A DNA stretch of 64,000 nt from Sedimentisphaerales bacterium (GCA_016932095.1 JAFGDN010000011.1:1-64000), one strand, 5' to 3'. Counted from the stretch's first letter, positions 6,640-14,925 are shown. Notes: generated by a model from the sequence alone, not told the origin. A program made the numbers and translations.

Positions 6640-9219
6640 CTAATAAAGACGGATTTCAGCGTCTTCGAACGTTTTAGAATCGCTCGGCTTATCGAGATTC
6701 TTATACGTCACGGTTCCTTCCGCGTCCTTGATTTTTAGCGACTTAATAAACCCGGCAGACAATCCAAAAGGCGTTTCGTCGTTATCATTATCCGGATAAC
6801 TCAAAGAAGCGCTTAGAATATTTGCCGCCGCGATATTGCTGTTGATAGTCCAGGGCGGTAATTCACCTTTGATACCCTTTATCTTAATTATCTTTATCGT
6901 TGTTGGTGCAATATAATCAATATCTACCGAAGGATCGGGTAAATCAAGAACACCATCTAAATCTATATCGCTTGTGGAAGTAGTTCCTGCAAAACAGCTT
7001 GAGTCAATAATCGCGCCCGCAGTAATCGTGCCTATATGACCCGATGAACGTATTCGGATCGAATCTATCCAGTACTTGGCTGTGAGTTTTCCCAAGGCAA
7101 GAACTTTAACTTTTGAATCCGGCAGCTGATTTAAAATCAGATTGGCTTCTACAATATCCACAGCAGTTATACTCTTCACAGCATTACATGACCATTCCCC
7201 CGACAATGTCCCCGCGACTTTAACACTGTTGATATTACTATCCACGGCAACGTTAACATCCAAATCACCTGCTATTGCCCGTTTCTTATCGCCCTTGATT
7301 GTCAACCTTTCCATCGATGGAGCGTTAATTGCCCCGCCAATCCAGTCTGTCGCCGTTAGTGTCTTTATCGGTATTCCACTATTTATTGTAAGGCCTTCTG
7401 CCCGGTCGATTGTTATAGTTGTCTTTGTTTTCGGGTTCGAAGAGGCCTCGATTGTAATACCGCCAAAAACAGAAATTTTTGAGGCATTGATACTTTTTAT
7501 CGGCCCCTTACAAATTATGTTTCCAACGCTTGAGCGGGCTTTGCCTTTTGGCGAAATCGTCAGCACCGATGTATCGGTGGTATTGTAAAGGGAAATATTC
7601 GAAAATGTACAATCCTGAGAATCAATTTTACCATATCCGCCGCCTGTGATGGAAAACGTTACATTATTGTTGTTACAATCATTCAATGATACTTTTACGT
7701 TCTTTTGACTGTCTGTAGTTCCAAATGTTGACCAGGGAGCAAAATAAACAGAGTCAGGGGTTGAAACAACGGGAAAAGTACCAGAATCAATTGTAAGAGG
7801 AAAACGGACAGGAGTCAATTCTGCTCGCCATGCAAGCAATTCTGCAAATAATCCCGGCCAATATCCTATTATTTCCTTGAGATTCATATTTCCATGATAA
7901 ATCAAAGCTGAACTTCCACCATTGAACGTGATAAAACCCGCTTCACTGTAAAGTTTTCCGCCCGGACTAAAGGTAATATTATCTCCTGTCAAAGTTTCTT
8001 CTGCATAAGCATCCATAGATAAAGTTACACCTGCGCCGCAAAAAGGAATTCCGCCAGGAAAAATAAGAGCTGTCACATCCGCGTTAGCTACGTTTTGTTT
8101 ACTAATAGTATCAGATACAGTCACACTGCTGCCTAAAAGAAAAGGAGTAAAAGATTTGCTGTTTTGGAAAAGAAAATCAATTGATGGGAAACCTAAAAGA
8201 GCCAATACATCAATTTCTTTATTCAAACCGATAGCAGGAATGATAAAACGTGCCCAAACGCCATAAGAAAGACCAAAATCAAGTGCTATTCTTCCCTGAT
8301 TTGCAGCTCCCGTAACACCCATCGAACTTCCATCAAACCACACCGAACCTGGTAAAGCCCAATCTAATGGTGAGCAGTTAATTTTCCCATACATGCGTAA
8401 TTGCATTTTGCCCCACGATTCGTTGGCGCCGATATAACCTGAGTCAAGATTAAAATCGGGTAATTGAATTGGAAAATTAAAGTCAATTGGATTTGTTGCA
8501 TTGGACTGAATTACAGCTTTGCTTTCATATTTAATGGCAGATTTTTTGACGGCCTCGCTGAAACTGCTCTCAGTACCGGCTGTATCCATATCAGGTTCAT
8601 TTTCGTTTGTATATATATAATCCTGATTCATTGTTTGATTGGTCAGGAAAAAATTCGTTAAAATGTTAACAGGGACAAGGTCTCCTGCATCTGTCCGGGA
8701 ATATTTCAACATACTGGATGAAATACACTCTCCATTAATATATTGATCACATCGAACAACGGCATTGTCTGTTTTTCTAATGTCAAGTCGTATCAATTTC
8801 TTGCCTTCATACGTGCCGCCAATTACAATACAAGATTTTCCATCCACGATAGTATCTTCGCTTTCAACAAACCACTGAACTTTTCCTTCAGTTTTCTTAA
8901 AAATGCTTTGTATATCAAGCACAATCGTTAAACTCCCGGCCTCTTTGCTCTTTATCCCCTTTTCCTTGTGATAACTCATTAAAACACGTTGCTTGTTTAC
9001 GGACTTAAGATTTTGGATTGCAATACCTTTTTCCGTTATTTCTGATGCTACCTCAACCGTATACGTATTTTTTATTGTGTGAACCTTTTCAGCATCAGAT
9101 ATCCATTCCAATGAGCTCTTTTTACTTTCTGCATATAACTCCGAATTTAAAGCAAAGAAAAAAGCAGAAATTAAAAACAAGCATATTTTAACTTTTCCGC
9201 ACATTTTTACGCCTTTCAT
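6640..9219 (-). CDS. Large secreted protein of unknown function with an outer-membrane-lipoprotein-sorting-like N-terminal domain
   Basis: 859 aa with a clear signal peptide (positively charged start, then LFLISAFFFAL, cleavage near LYAES). Residues about 35-190 resemble LolA/LolB-like carriers in pattern: a tyrosine- and valine-rich beta region, FVESEDTIVDGKSC, then a segment on residual ligand use; this is a weak resemblance. Residues 230-490 resemble a secreted beta-rich domain. Residues about 500-800 form repetitive beta units (for example LTIKGDKKRAIAGDLDV) like those in other planctomycete exported proteins. AAGGAG at 9224-9232 supports the ATG at 9219. A terminator follows at 6578-6613, so it is probably monocistronic. 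No catalytic motif was recognised. Confidence 0.75.
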   Translation of the reverse strand: MKGVKMCGKVKICLFLISAFFFALNSELYAESKKSSLEWISDAEKVHTIKNTYTVEVASEITEKGIAIQNLKSVNKQRVLMSYHKEKGIKSKEAGSLTIVLDIQSIFKKTEGKVQWFVESEDTIVDGKSCIVIGGTYEGKKLIRLDIRKTDNAVVRCDQYINGECISSSMLKYSRTDAGDLVPVNILTNFFLTNQTMNQDYIYTNENEPDMDTAGTESSFSEAVKKSAIKYESKAVIQSNATNPIDFNFPIQLPDFNLDSGYIGANESWGKMQLRMYGKINCSPLDWALPGSVWFDGSSMGVTGAANQGRIALDFGLSYGVWARFIIPAIGLNKEIDVLALLGFPSIDFLFQNSKSFTPFLLGSSVTVSDTISKQNVANADVTALIFPGGIPFCGAGVTLSMDAYAEETLTGDNITFSPGGKLYSEAGFITFNGGSSALIYHGNMNLKEIIGYWPGLFAELLAWRAELTPVRFPLTIDSGTFPVVSTPDSVYFAPWSTFGTTDSQKNVKVSLNDCNNNNVTFSITGGGYGKIDSQDCTFSNISLYNTTDTSVLTISPKGKARSSVGNIICKGPIKSINASKISVFGGITIEASSNPKTKTTITIDRAEGLTINSGIPIKTLTATDWIGGAINAPSMERLTIKGDKKRAIAGDLDVNVAVDSNINSVKVAGTLSGEWSCNAVKSITAVDIVEANLILNQLPDSKVKVLALGKLTAKYWIDSIRIRSSGHIGTITAGAIIDSSCFAGTTSTSDIDLDGVLDLPDPSVDIDYIAPTTIKIIKIKGIKGELPPWTINSNIAAANILSASLSYPDNDNDETPFGLSAGFIKSLKIKDAEGTVTYKNLDKPSDSKTFEDAEIRLY

Positions 9220-9366
9220 TTTTCTTCTCCTTTTTAAAAATTATTATTTGTTATTTGTCGTTACAATAATTACTATAATTAGTTTATTTGAGTCGAATAT
9301 GTCGGGTATTGAGATAAAATGAAGGTGTTTGTGTAATTCCTCTGAACATAGTTCTTCTCCTATCCA

Positions 9367-9399
9367 TCCTCCTTCGTCCTTAAGAGACTACGGAGGACA
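9367..9399. repeat. Palindromic element, TGTCCTCCGTAG family, copy 1
   Basis: The minus strand reads tgtcctccgtag, then a variable middle, then cgaaggagga. Copy 2 at 9618-9645 has the same ends in the opposite orientation. The outer arms can pair with each other. Confidence 0.55.
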
Positions 9400-9617
9400 A
9401 GTAAAACGTTACAAAAAAATGTCATTCTCCAGTGTTGTGTATCACCGTTGTTATTGCCAATATACTCCAAAACACCCGAATTAGCAAGAGCTTCTTTTAA
9501 TTTTTTCACCACAAAGTCATAAAGATAACTTTTGTGCCTTCGTGTTAAAAAACGTATTCATTTGGGCAAACTTTGACTCGCCAGAACTCAAAACTAAGCA
9601 CTAAACACGGAGCGACC

Positions 9618-9645
9618 TGTCCTCCGTAGCGATAGCGAAGGGGGA
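9618..9645. repeat. Palindromic element, TGTCCTCCGTAG family, copy 2
   Basis: tgtcctccgtag then cgatag then cgaaggggga. Same end sequences as 9367-9399, inverted relative to it. Confidence 0.55.
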
Positions 9646-9691
9646 AGCGACGAGCCCGTTTCGGAAACGAACTTGGCCAGCTTAAAATCCT

Positions 9692-9731
9692 TGTCTAAGT
9701 GTGTCTAACTGTGCCCATCTGTGTTTTTAGC
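9692..9731. repeat. Period-10 tandem array
   Basis: Units tgtctaagtg, tgtctaactg, tgcccatctg, tgtttttagc. This is the only clear array in the window whose period is not seven. Confidence 0.5.
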
Positions 9732-9759
9732 GTAAAAATGAAGGGGGGCAAATCTGCTT

Positions 9760-9789
9760 GCCTCGGCGAAGTCCTTCGACGAAGCCGGG
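9760..9789 (-). repeat. CCCGGCTTCG...GCCGAGGC element, copy A (diverged)
   Basis: Read on the minus strand, it matches the elements at 27526-27556 and 29985-30015 at all but about four of 30 positions. It is intergenic, 27 nt beyond the stop of the lipoprotein gene. Confidence 0.7.
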
Positions 9790-9815
9790 TTAAAAAGTGT
9801 TGAGGTTATCGCTTG

Positions 9816-10853
9816 TTATCTCACGGGGTAAACGATTTTCCGACAGAACGCCAGGTATTCCTTTTCGATATTCTCGAATTTGCCGTCGATATATTTCTCG
9901 AACAGCATACTTCCGACCTTTTTGTTCCAGCCGACGGTTATGGAGATATTACGGTCGGCTGCGATTCGTTTGTCCCCATCAGATAAAGGCCATGCGCCGT
10001 TGAGCCCGTCCAGGAGAAGGTTTTGATATTTAACCAGCCGTTTGCCGTAATCATCCTCGCGCAAAAATCGCACCAGCGCGTATGCCTGGCTGTAGAAGGC
10101 GAGTGTGTCATTTGTGTCGGCCACGACTTCGCCGGGGTTGATGCCGACAAGCTCACGAAGCGGGATGATATTGCCTTTTATGAATGTCCGTTTCAGAGAG
10201 CCGAGGCGGTTGAAGTTTCGTTCCGGCGTAAAAACGAAAAATCCCTTCTCGTATTCGCTTATCTCGAACATCATCGCGATGCCCTCATCTAACCAGCTCG
10301 GCAGGCGGTACTTGAAATATCGCGAGTTATACTGGTGCCACCCCTCGTGGCCAAGACACGCGAATGTGTCTTTGAGGCCGATGTTATACGTAACGCACGC
10401 CCCGTTGAGATAATAAGCGCCTTTTTTGAGCTGCATATAAAGCGGCGCCTGCGGGCCGGTAAATTCAGTTGTGAATACCTCCCATTGCTGCCGGTTGGCG
10501 AAAAGATAGACCGTAAACAGGGTCGTAGTTTCGATGGGTTTGGGAAGCTGGCTTTGGTAGCCGCGATATGCCGATTCGAGAAAGCCGGGTATTTGCGAAA
10601 GCATCAGCGGTTCGAGAAGGGTTGTGAAAACCTCGTAATGGCTGGTTTGCAGCTTGATGCCTGTGCCGAACTGACTGTCCCAAAGCTCAACGCCTTTAAG
10701 GGCTGGTATATTCCTACTGTGAAGATATAGAATCATACCGTCAGGCGTATTGATTGGGGCGATTGTTTTTAAAGATGGGCTTGACTCACAGCCCGAAACG
10801 CAAAAAAAACAAAAAATTGCGCAAATTACACCTATTTTGCTGTTTTTTTTCAT
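9816..10853 (-). CDS. Gluzincin metallopeptidase-like lipoprotein (peptidase MA/DUF1570-like)
   Basis: 345 aa. The N-terminus is a lipoprotein signal with lipobox VSGC (Cys22), so the mature protein is probably membrane-anchored outside the cytoplasm. The zinc motif is HEGWH (His169, Glu170, His173) with a distal Glu in WLDEG (Glu190), the pattern of peptidase-MA-like gluzincins common in planctomycetes. The substrate is unknown. Its ATG overlaps the AMMECR1 stop (ATGA at 10850-10853), so the two are translationally coupled. A second protein of the same class is encoded at 59398-60342. Confidence 0.75.
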   Translation of the reverse strand: MKKNSKIGVICAIFCFFCVSGCESSPSLKTIAPINTPDGMILYLHSRNIPALKGVELWDSQFGTGIKLQTSHYEVFTTLLEPLMLSQIPGFLESAYRGYQSQLPKPIETTTLFTVYLFANRQQWEVFTTEFTGPQAPLYMQLKKGAYYLNGACVTYNIGLKDTFACLGHEGWHQYNSRYFKYRLPSWLDEGIAMMFEISEYEKGFFVFTPERNFNRLGSLKRTFIKGNIIPLRELVGINPGEVVADTNDTLAFYSQAYALVRFLREDDYGKRLVKYQNLLLDGLNGAWPLSDGDKRIAADRNISITVGWNKKVGSMLFEKYIDGKFENIEKEYLAFCRKIVYPVR

Positions 10854-11410
10854 ATTTCGTTAAATTTTGCCCCGAATACCTCAGCCGTGAATAGATATAC
10901 CTCCGTTTTAGTATCTTTCCAGGCGTCCGCATCCAGCCCCGCCTTGTGCGAGCAGCAGTAAGAGAGAAACTCTTCTTTAGACCAGCCCGTTTCTTCCGCA
11001 ACTTGAGGAAGGAAGCATCCTGAGAGGTAGCCGCGTTTGATGTAAATGCCGTCGATGCCGAGACGAAGGGAGAGTGGGTCGGCGGTCTTTTTCAGGGGCG
11101 ATAGGACGGAGATTTCAATGTTAAGATGGGCAAGTTCGTCTGGTGTGATTGGGTCATCTAAGAAACGAGGGTCGCCCGTGGCGGAGGCCCTGGCCATTTC
11201 GACGACCATATTAACAAGCGGTCTGTCGCCCGTGAAATTACCTATACAGCCGCGAAGCTGGTCGCTGTTTTTAAGGGTTACGAAACAGCCGCAATGGGTA
11301 GCGAGGTCGGGGTCGTCGGCCTCGACCTTAGGGGGGCGTTTGCCGGTTATGACGGCCTCGACGGCGTCTTTTGCGACCTTCAGCAATGCATGTTGTTGGG
11401 CTTCGTTCAT
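10850..11410 (-). CDS. AMMECR1-domain protein (AmmeMemoRadiSam system protein A type)
   Basis: 186 aa. Key features are GCFVTLKNSDQLRGCIG in the N-terminal third, RFLDDPITPDEL, and GIDGIYIKRGYLSGCFLPQV. These are the conserved core of AMMECR1/AMMECR1-like proteins, whose biochemical role is unsettled. Memo and the radical-SAM partners often found with it are absent here. The ATG at 11410 (MNEAQQHALL) is chosen over the longer frame from 11443, because the extra 11 residues (SFPRKRESRF) are the translation of the palindromic repeat at 11414-11443. It overlaps the downstream lipoprotein gene by 4 nt. Confidence 0.88.
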   Translation of the reverse strand: MNEAQQHALLKVAKDAVEAVITGKRPPKVEADDPDLATHCGCFVTLKNSDQLRGCIGNFTGDRPLVNMVVEMARASATGDPRFLDDPITPDELAHLNIEISVLSPLKKTADPLSLRLGIDGIYIKRGYLSGCFLPQVAEETGWSKEEFLSYCCSHKAGLDADAWKDTKTEVYLFTAEVFGAKFNEI

Positions 11411-11413
11411 AAA

Positions 11414-11443
11414 TCTGGATTCCCGCTTCCGCGGGAATGACAA
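11414..11443. repeat. GGATTCCCGC...GCGGGAATGAC palindrome, copy 1
   Basis: tctggattcccgc and cgcgggaatgac surround a short variable middle. The second copy is at 13396-13424. It fills the gap between the YqaA-type gene and the AMMECR1 start almost completely. Similar inverted repeats are scattered through many bacterial genomes. Confidence 0.75.
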
Positions 11444-11445
11444 AA

Positions 11446-12159
11446 CTAAAAGATTTGACCGAGTTTTTTCAAGGCATAAGCAACTATGGCAAGCAATATG
11501 ATAACAACAACGGTAGCAGTGTTGAAATACTTTTCAATGATTCGTCTTGCCCTTTCGCCGAGGAAGTAAAACAGGACGCCCTCGCTGCCGAACCGCATAG
11601 GCCTGAAAATCAAGCTTACAATTACGAACTTGAGCAGCGAAACCTCGGCCATACCGCCAAGCCAGCTAAATAACATATACGGAACGGGCGTCAGGGCGGA
11701 GATGGAAATCGCCCAAAAATCGTATTTTTGATAAAGTTCGAGGGCCTGCTGGGCCTTTTGGCCGAGGTCGATGGGGACGAAACTTATATACTCGAAGAAG
11801 GCAATGACCCGTTCGGGGCCGATTGCCAGGCCCAGCGAGAAGGCGATTGTGCCGCCGAGAACAGAAAAAAAAGAACATATCAGGCCATACCATATCGCCC
11901 GTTTCGGCTTGCCGAGGGACATCCCGATAACCATTACGTCGGCGGGAATCGGGACGCAAATCGGCTCTGTTATGGCGAGCAGGATAAGGGCCAGCATACC
12001 ATAGCGTGTATCGGCCCAGTGGACGACCCAGTTATAGAGATGCCGATGCCAGTGCCACCAGGCGACCTTCGCGTGGCTCGTGGCTCGGCCCTCGTCGCTC
12101 GTCTGACCACTCAGTTCTTTTTCCAGATTTTGTTCCACCATTCTTTCAACCTTTGCCAT
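11446..12159 (-). CDS. YqaA-type VTT-domain (DedA-superfamily) membrane protein
   Basis: 237 aa with about five hydrophobic segments. Seen: LLAITEPICVPIPADVMVIG (VTT entrance motif with Pro residues), GTIAFSLGLAIG, ALTPVPYMLFSWLGG (the conserved re-entrant segment) and a final hydrophobic helix. VTT/DedA proteins are thought to act as lipid scramblases or half-scramblases in the inner membrane; for this subfamily that is an inference. The soluble N-terminus (residues 20-30, TSDEGRATSHA) is encoded by a heptamer array. It overlaps the end of the channel gene by 49 nt; an ATG at 12141 with AAAGG upstream is an alternative start. Confidence 0.82.
   Translation of the reverse strand: MAKVERMVEQNLEKELSGQTSDEGRATSHAKVAWWHWHRHLYNWVVHWADTRYGMLALILLAITEPICVPIPADVMVIGMSLGKPKRAIWYGLICSFFSVLGGTIAFSLGLAIGPERVIAFFEYISFVPIDLGQKAQQALELYQKYDFWAISISALTPVPYMLFSWLGGMAEVSLLKFVIVSLIFRPMRFGSEGVLFYFLGERARRIIEKYFNTATVVVIILLAIVAYALKKLGQIF
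12072..12106. repeat. Heptamer array in the YqaA-type gene
   Basis: Phased + strand units cgtggct, cgtggct, cggccct, cgtcgct, cgtctga. It encodes the variable hydrophilic N-terminus just before the first membrane segment. Confidence 0.7.
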
Positions 12160-13286
12160 ATCGTCTTTTCATCTGCAAACCTTCCTGCCGGGCCGCCGGC
12201 GGTAAATAATACCGCAAAGCGCGTTACCAATGCACCCAGAAGAACATATCCTAAAATTACCTGCAACATTAATAATGTCTGACCTATCCAACTATCTGGG
12301 TTTGCGGCGATATCACCAAAACCTAACGTTGTCATTGTAACAACCGAAAAATACAACGCATGCCACAATCCTCGAATGTCACCAACAACTCCATTGACTA
12401 TTACACAGCTCGGCCACAACATATAAACAAAAGCGAACGAAAACGCCAGCACAAAGAACCAAATTATGACTTGCCAAGTGCTAATCCCATAATCACTAAA
12501 ACTCCAAAACAAACGAACCGGCCATTTAAGCAAGGGGTGCTTGGAATACCATTCCTCCCAGTTCATCCGCCGGATATTGTATTCCAAAAGCTGTTTAGTT
12601 CCCGGGTCTATCCGCGCCATATCTAAACTCACACCACTAAAATTCGTACATTTTCTGTGTACCGAAAACCTGTCAACTTTACACTCCCAAAGAAATGTGG
12701 AGCCATCGACAATAGCCTTTTCGAAACTTGCCCCTTCCAAATGAGCCTCGATGAGATACGCGCCTTTCAGCCCAGCGAAGAAGAACGACGCTCTTTCTAA
12801 ATGAGTACTGTTGAGCACAGCGTCTTCGACATCAGCAAACTTAAGATCTGCCCCTTCCAGATGGGCAGCAAGCAGGTTCGCGTTTTCTAAATGCGCCTCA
12901 CTAAGCCACGCGTCCTCCAGATGTGCACCCTCTAGTTTCGCTTCCTCCAAATATGCCCCTATGAAGTTCGCCTTTTCCAGATGGGCACCTCGGAGATCCG
13001 CCCTTTTTAAATGGCCTCCGTTTAGATTAGCATCTCTCAGATATGCTGTCTTAAATACCTCCTGCCCTGGGCTCACTCGGCGGGCTTGGGCGATATTCGC
13101 TCCTTCCAACAATACATCTTCCTCTGGATTTTCTTCACGCCACTTATTCCATTCTGTAATATCATTTTTATCCGAGCAGCGTTTGAGCATCTCGTATTGG
13201 TCAGGGTCGCAGCGCAGACCTTTCTTTGGAAGCTCAGGGTCGAGCCGGCGTTGCTGATTTTCATTATTTTTATTTTGGTCTGTCAT
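12111..13286 (-). CDS. Pentapeptide-repeat protein fused to a two-helix potassium-channel pore
   Basis: 391 aa. Residues about 57-198 are pentapeptide repeats (A-x-L-x-x units such as ADLRGAHLEKANFIG), predicted to form a right-handed quadrilateral beta-helix. Residues about 272-292 form TM1, then a pore loop with selectivity filter TTLGFGD (319-325), then TM2 at 335-360. The filter matches K+ channels of the Kir/KcsA/Kv pore family (T-x-G-[YF]-G-D). The soluble repeat domain is probably cytoplasmic and may gate the pore; this is inferred. The gene ends 49 nt inside the downstream YqaA-type gene, so both are probably in one operon. Confidence 0.85.
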   Translation of the reverse strand: MTDQNKNNENQQRRLDPELPKKGLRCDPDQYEMLKRCSDKNDITEWNKWREENPEEDVLLEGANIAQARRVSPGQEVFKTAYLRDANLNGGHLKRADLRGAHLEKANFIGAYLEEAKLEGAHLEDAWLSEAHLENANLLAAHLEGADLKFADVEDAVLNSTHLERASFFFAGLKGAYLIEAHLEGASFEKAIVDGSTFLWECKVDRFSVHRKCTNFSGVSLDMARIDPGTKQLLEYNIRRMNWEEWYSKHPLLKWPVRLFWSFSDYGISTWQVIIWFFVLAFSFAFVYMLWPSCVIVNGVVGDIRGLWHALYFSVVTMTTLGFGDIAANPDSWIGQTLLMLQVILGYVLLGALVTRFAVLFTAGGPAGRFADEKTIWQRLKEWWNKIWKKN

Positions 13287-13369
13287 TTTGTTATCCGTTT
13301 ATCAATTTTGGTATCCAGAATACGGACAGAGGAGTATAATGTCAATAAAAAGCGGTAGAAGAAGATTTC

Positions 13370-13388
13370 GGCGGGCTAAAGCCCGCCC
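13370..13388. repeat. Palindrome GGCGGGCTAAAGCCCGCCC
   Basis: ggcgggct and agcccgcc form an almost perfect hairpin with a minimal loop. It lies 8 nt before the second copy of the GGATTCCCGC palindrome, upstream of ispE. Confidence 0.6.
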
Positions 13389-13395
13389 TACAAAT

Positions 13396-13424
13396 TCTGG
13401 ATTCCCGCCTGCGCGGGAATGACA
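13396..13424. repeat. GGATTCCCGC...GCGGGAATGAC palindrome, copy 2
   Basis: Matches 11414-11443 except at three or four central positions. Its right end (gggaATGAC) supplies the first possible ATG of ispE, so the element touches or creates the translation start. Confidence 0.75.
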
Positions 13425-14396
13425 ATGATGAGCGAGCAATTTGAAAAAGTGGGCGAGGGATTACTGGTTCGTGCGCCTGGGAAAATCAATTTATCTCTAT
13501 TGGTAAAAGGCAAGCGGCCTGACGGGTTCCATAATATCGAATCGATAATGGCGAAGATTGATTTGTATGATGAGATACTCATCAAGCAGAAGACGGAGGA
13601 CGGAGGACAGAGGACAGAAGAAAGAACAAAGAACACAGAACAGAGAATGCAGAACATAGAATTGATATGCAAAGGGGAATATAAAGTGCCGGAGGGTGAG
13701 GATAACCTGGTTTATAAGGCGGCGGTAGAAATATTAAAAATCAAAAATCAAAAATCAAATAGTAATGAGGAGAGAAATACAGGATTAAAAATAACATTGA
13801 CGAAAAATATGCCGGCGGGGTCGGGACTGGGGTCTGGCAGCAGCGACGCGGCGGCGACGCTGTTGGGTATCAACAAGTTTTTCGGAATGGGTCTGGGTAA
13901 AAAAGAGCTGAGGTCATTAGCGGCGAAGTTAGGCAGTGACGTGGCGTTTTTTCTCGACGGGCCAATAGCTTTTTGCACCGGAAGAGGTGAAAAAGTGAAA
14001 AAATTAGAGAAATGTGAATTTAGGGTATTTTTGATTGTCCCAGACGTAAGTGTTTCCACCAAAAGGGTTTACGAGAATTATCGTCACGATGAAAGCCGAT
14101 ACAGACGCCTTCGAGAAGAAATAAACATATATATTGAAAAAAAGCGTCTTGATTTAATCAGCGGTTTGTGCGCAAATATATTAGAGGAAAGCTGCTTCGC
14201 ATTGCATCCGGAACTTGGGGTATTGAAAAAGAGGATTGAATCGCTTGGAATCAGGCCGGTATGTCTGAGCGGAAGCGGTTCGTCGATGTTTGTCTTTATT
14301 AATGACGCGAACCGGGAAAGAGCAGAGACATATAGAAACAGGATTGAGCGAGAATTAGAATGCACGAGTTTTATCGTGAACAACAACAGTTGGTGA
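13419..14396 (+). CDS. ispE: 4-diphosphocytidyl-2-C-methyl-D-erythritol kinase
   Basis: IspE phosphorylates CDP-methylerythritol in the non-mevalonate isoprenoid pathway (GHMP kinase family). Seen: PGKINLSLLVKGKRPDGFH near 20-38, the GHMP ATP motif PAGSGLGSGSSDAA at 132-145, and the C-terminal LSGSGSSMFVF. At 325 aa it exceeds the usual 280-300 aa. The extra residues are about 57-79 and 106-121, both encoded by heptamer arrays and both in spacer positions between conserved motifs. ATGs at 13425 and 13428 are alternative starts; the 13419 ATG lies in a palindromic repeat and no good Shine-Dalgarno site is visible. spoVG follows after 22 nt. Confidence 0.93.
   Translation: MTMMSEQFEKVGEGLLVRAPGKINLSLLVKGKRPDGFHNIESIMAKIDLYDEILIKQKTEDGGQRTEERTKNTEQRMQNIELICKGEYKVPEGEDNLVYKAAVEILKIKNQKSNSNEERNTGLKITLTKNMPAGSGLGSGSSDAAATLLGINKFFGMGLGKKELRSLAAKLGSDVAFFLDGPIAFCTGRGEKVKKLEKCEFRVFLIVPDVSVSTKRVYENYRHDESRYRRLREEINIYIEKKRLDLISGLCANILEESCFALHPELGVLKKRIESLGIRPVCLSGSGSSMFVFINDANRERAETYRNRIERELECTSFIVNNNSW
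13587..13656. repeat. Ten-unit heptamer array inside ispE
   Basis: Perfectly phased units: cagaaga, cggagga, cggagga, cagagga, cagaaga, aagaaca, aagaaca, cagaaca, gagaatg, cagaaca. It shares the 16-nt word aacagagaatgcagaa with the intergenic array at 25892-25982. Confidence 0.9.
13736..13756. repeat. A-rich heptamer array inside ispE
   Basis: Three identical units aaaaatc, followed by aaatag. It is the second repeat insertion in ispE, about 80 nt after the first, just before the GHMP motif. Confidence 0.8.
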
Positions 14397-14418
14397 ACAA
14401 TATTAACGAGGCGCTTTT

Positions 14419-14859
14419 ATGCAAATCAGCGAAGTGAGAGTAAAGCTCATAGAGAACAAGGACGACAGGTTGAAGGCGTTTTGTTCTGTGACGATGGACA
14501 ACGAGTTTGTGGTGAGGGACATCAAGATAATCGAAGGAACGAACGGGTATTTTGTGGCGATGCCGTCAAGGAAGATGAGCGACCACTGCGATAAATGCGG
14601 CGGTAAGAACCATCTTCGGGCGAAGTTCTGCAACAATTGCGGGGCTGCTCTGGCCGAAGACAGGGTTCGAAAAGACGTAAAGGGCAGGATGAAGCTTCAC
14701 GCCGACATCGCACATCCGATAAACGCCGATTGCAGGAAGAAGATTCAGGAAAAAGTGGTTGCCGCGTTTAAAGAAGAGCTTGACAGGTCCAGGCAGCCGG
14801 GATATAAGCCGGTCGATATGGATGAGCCGGACGACGAAATCCCCGAGGTAGTAACGTAA
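14419..14859 (+). CDS. spoVG: SpoVG-family RNA/DNA-binding protein with an inserted zinc ribbon
   Basis: 146 aa. The SpoVG core is clear: [39 protein letters not shown], then [19 protein letters not shown]. Between the two halves of the core, residues 57-74 form a zinc ribbon, C-x2-C-x10-C-x2-C (Cys57, 60, 71, 74), which Bacillus SpoVG lacks. SpoVG proteins bind nucleic acid and act as pleiotropic regulators; the ribbon probably adds a binding surface. The ispE-spoVG neighbourhood resembles that of Firmicutes, which supports the call. A terminator lies at 14957-14995. Confidence 0.9.
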   Translation: MQISEVRVKLIENKDDRLKAFCSVTMDNEFVVRDIKIIEGTNGYFVAMPSRKMSDHCDKCGGKNHLRAKFCNNCGAALAEDRVRKDVKGRMKLHADIAHPINADCRKKIQEKVVAAFKEELDRSRQPGYKPVDMDEPDDEIPEVVT

Positions 14860-14904
14860 AGGGTTTTCTATTTAAGACCTGCTTACGACGGGCCCGACTT
14901 GAAG

Positions 14905-14925
14905 AATAAAAAATAGAAAATTAAA
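14905..14925. repeat. A-rich heptamer array after spoVG
   Basis: Units aataaaa, aatagaa, aattaaa, in the same class as 1285-1322. A further trace (caag/ccaag words spaced 7 nt) lies at about 15003-15020. Confidence 0.6.

Larger units (their letters stand above)
9220..9815. other. Gene-free stretch carrying several short repeats
   Basis: About 600 nt with no convincing ORF. It carries a cctccttcg/cggagga palindrome (9367-9399), a related copy (9618-9645), a period-10 array (9692-9731) and one copy of the 30/31-bp ccggcttcg element (9760-9789). A short caaag/taaag period-7 trace lies near 9508-9525. The promoter of the 859-aa gene should lie at the left end. Confidence 0.6.
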
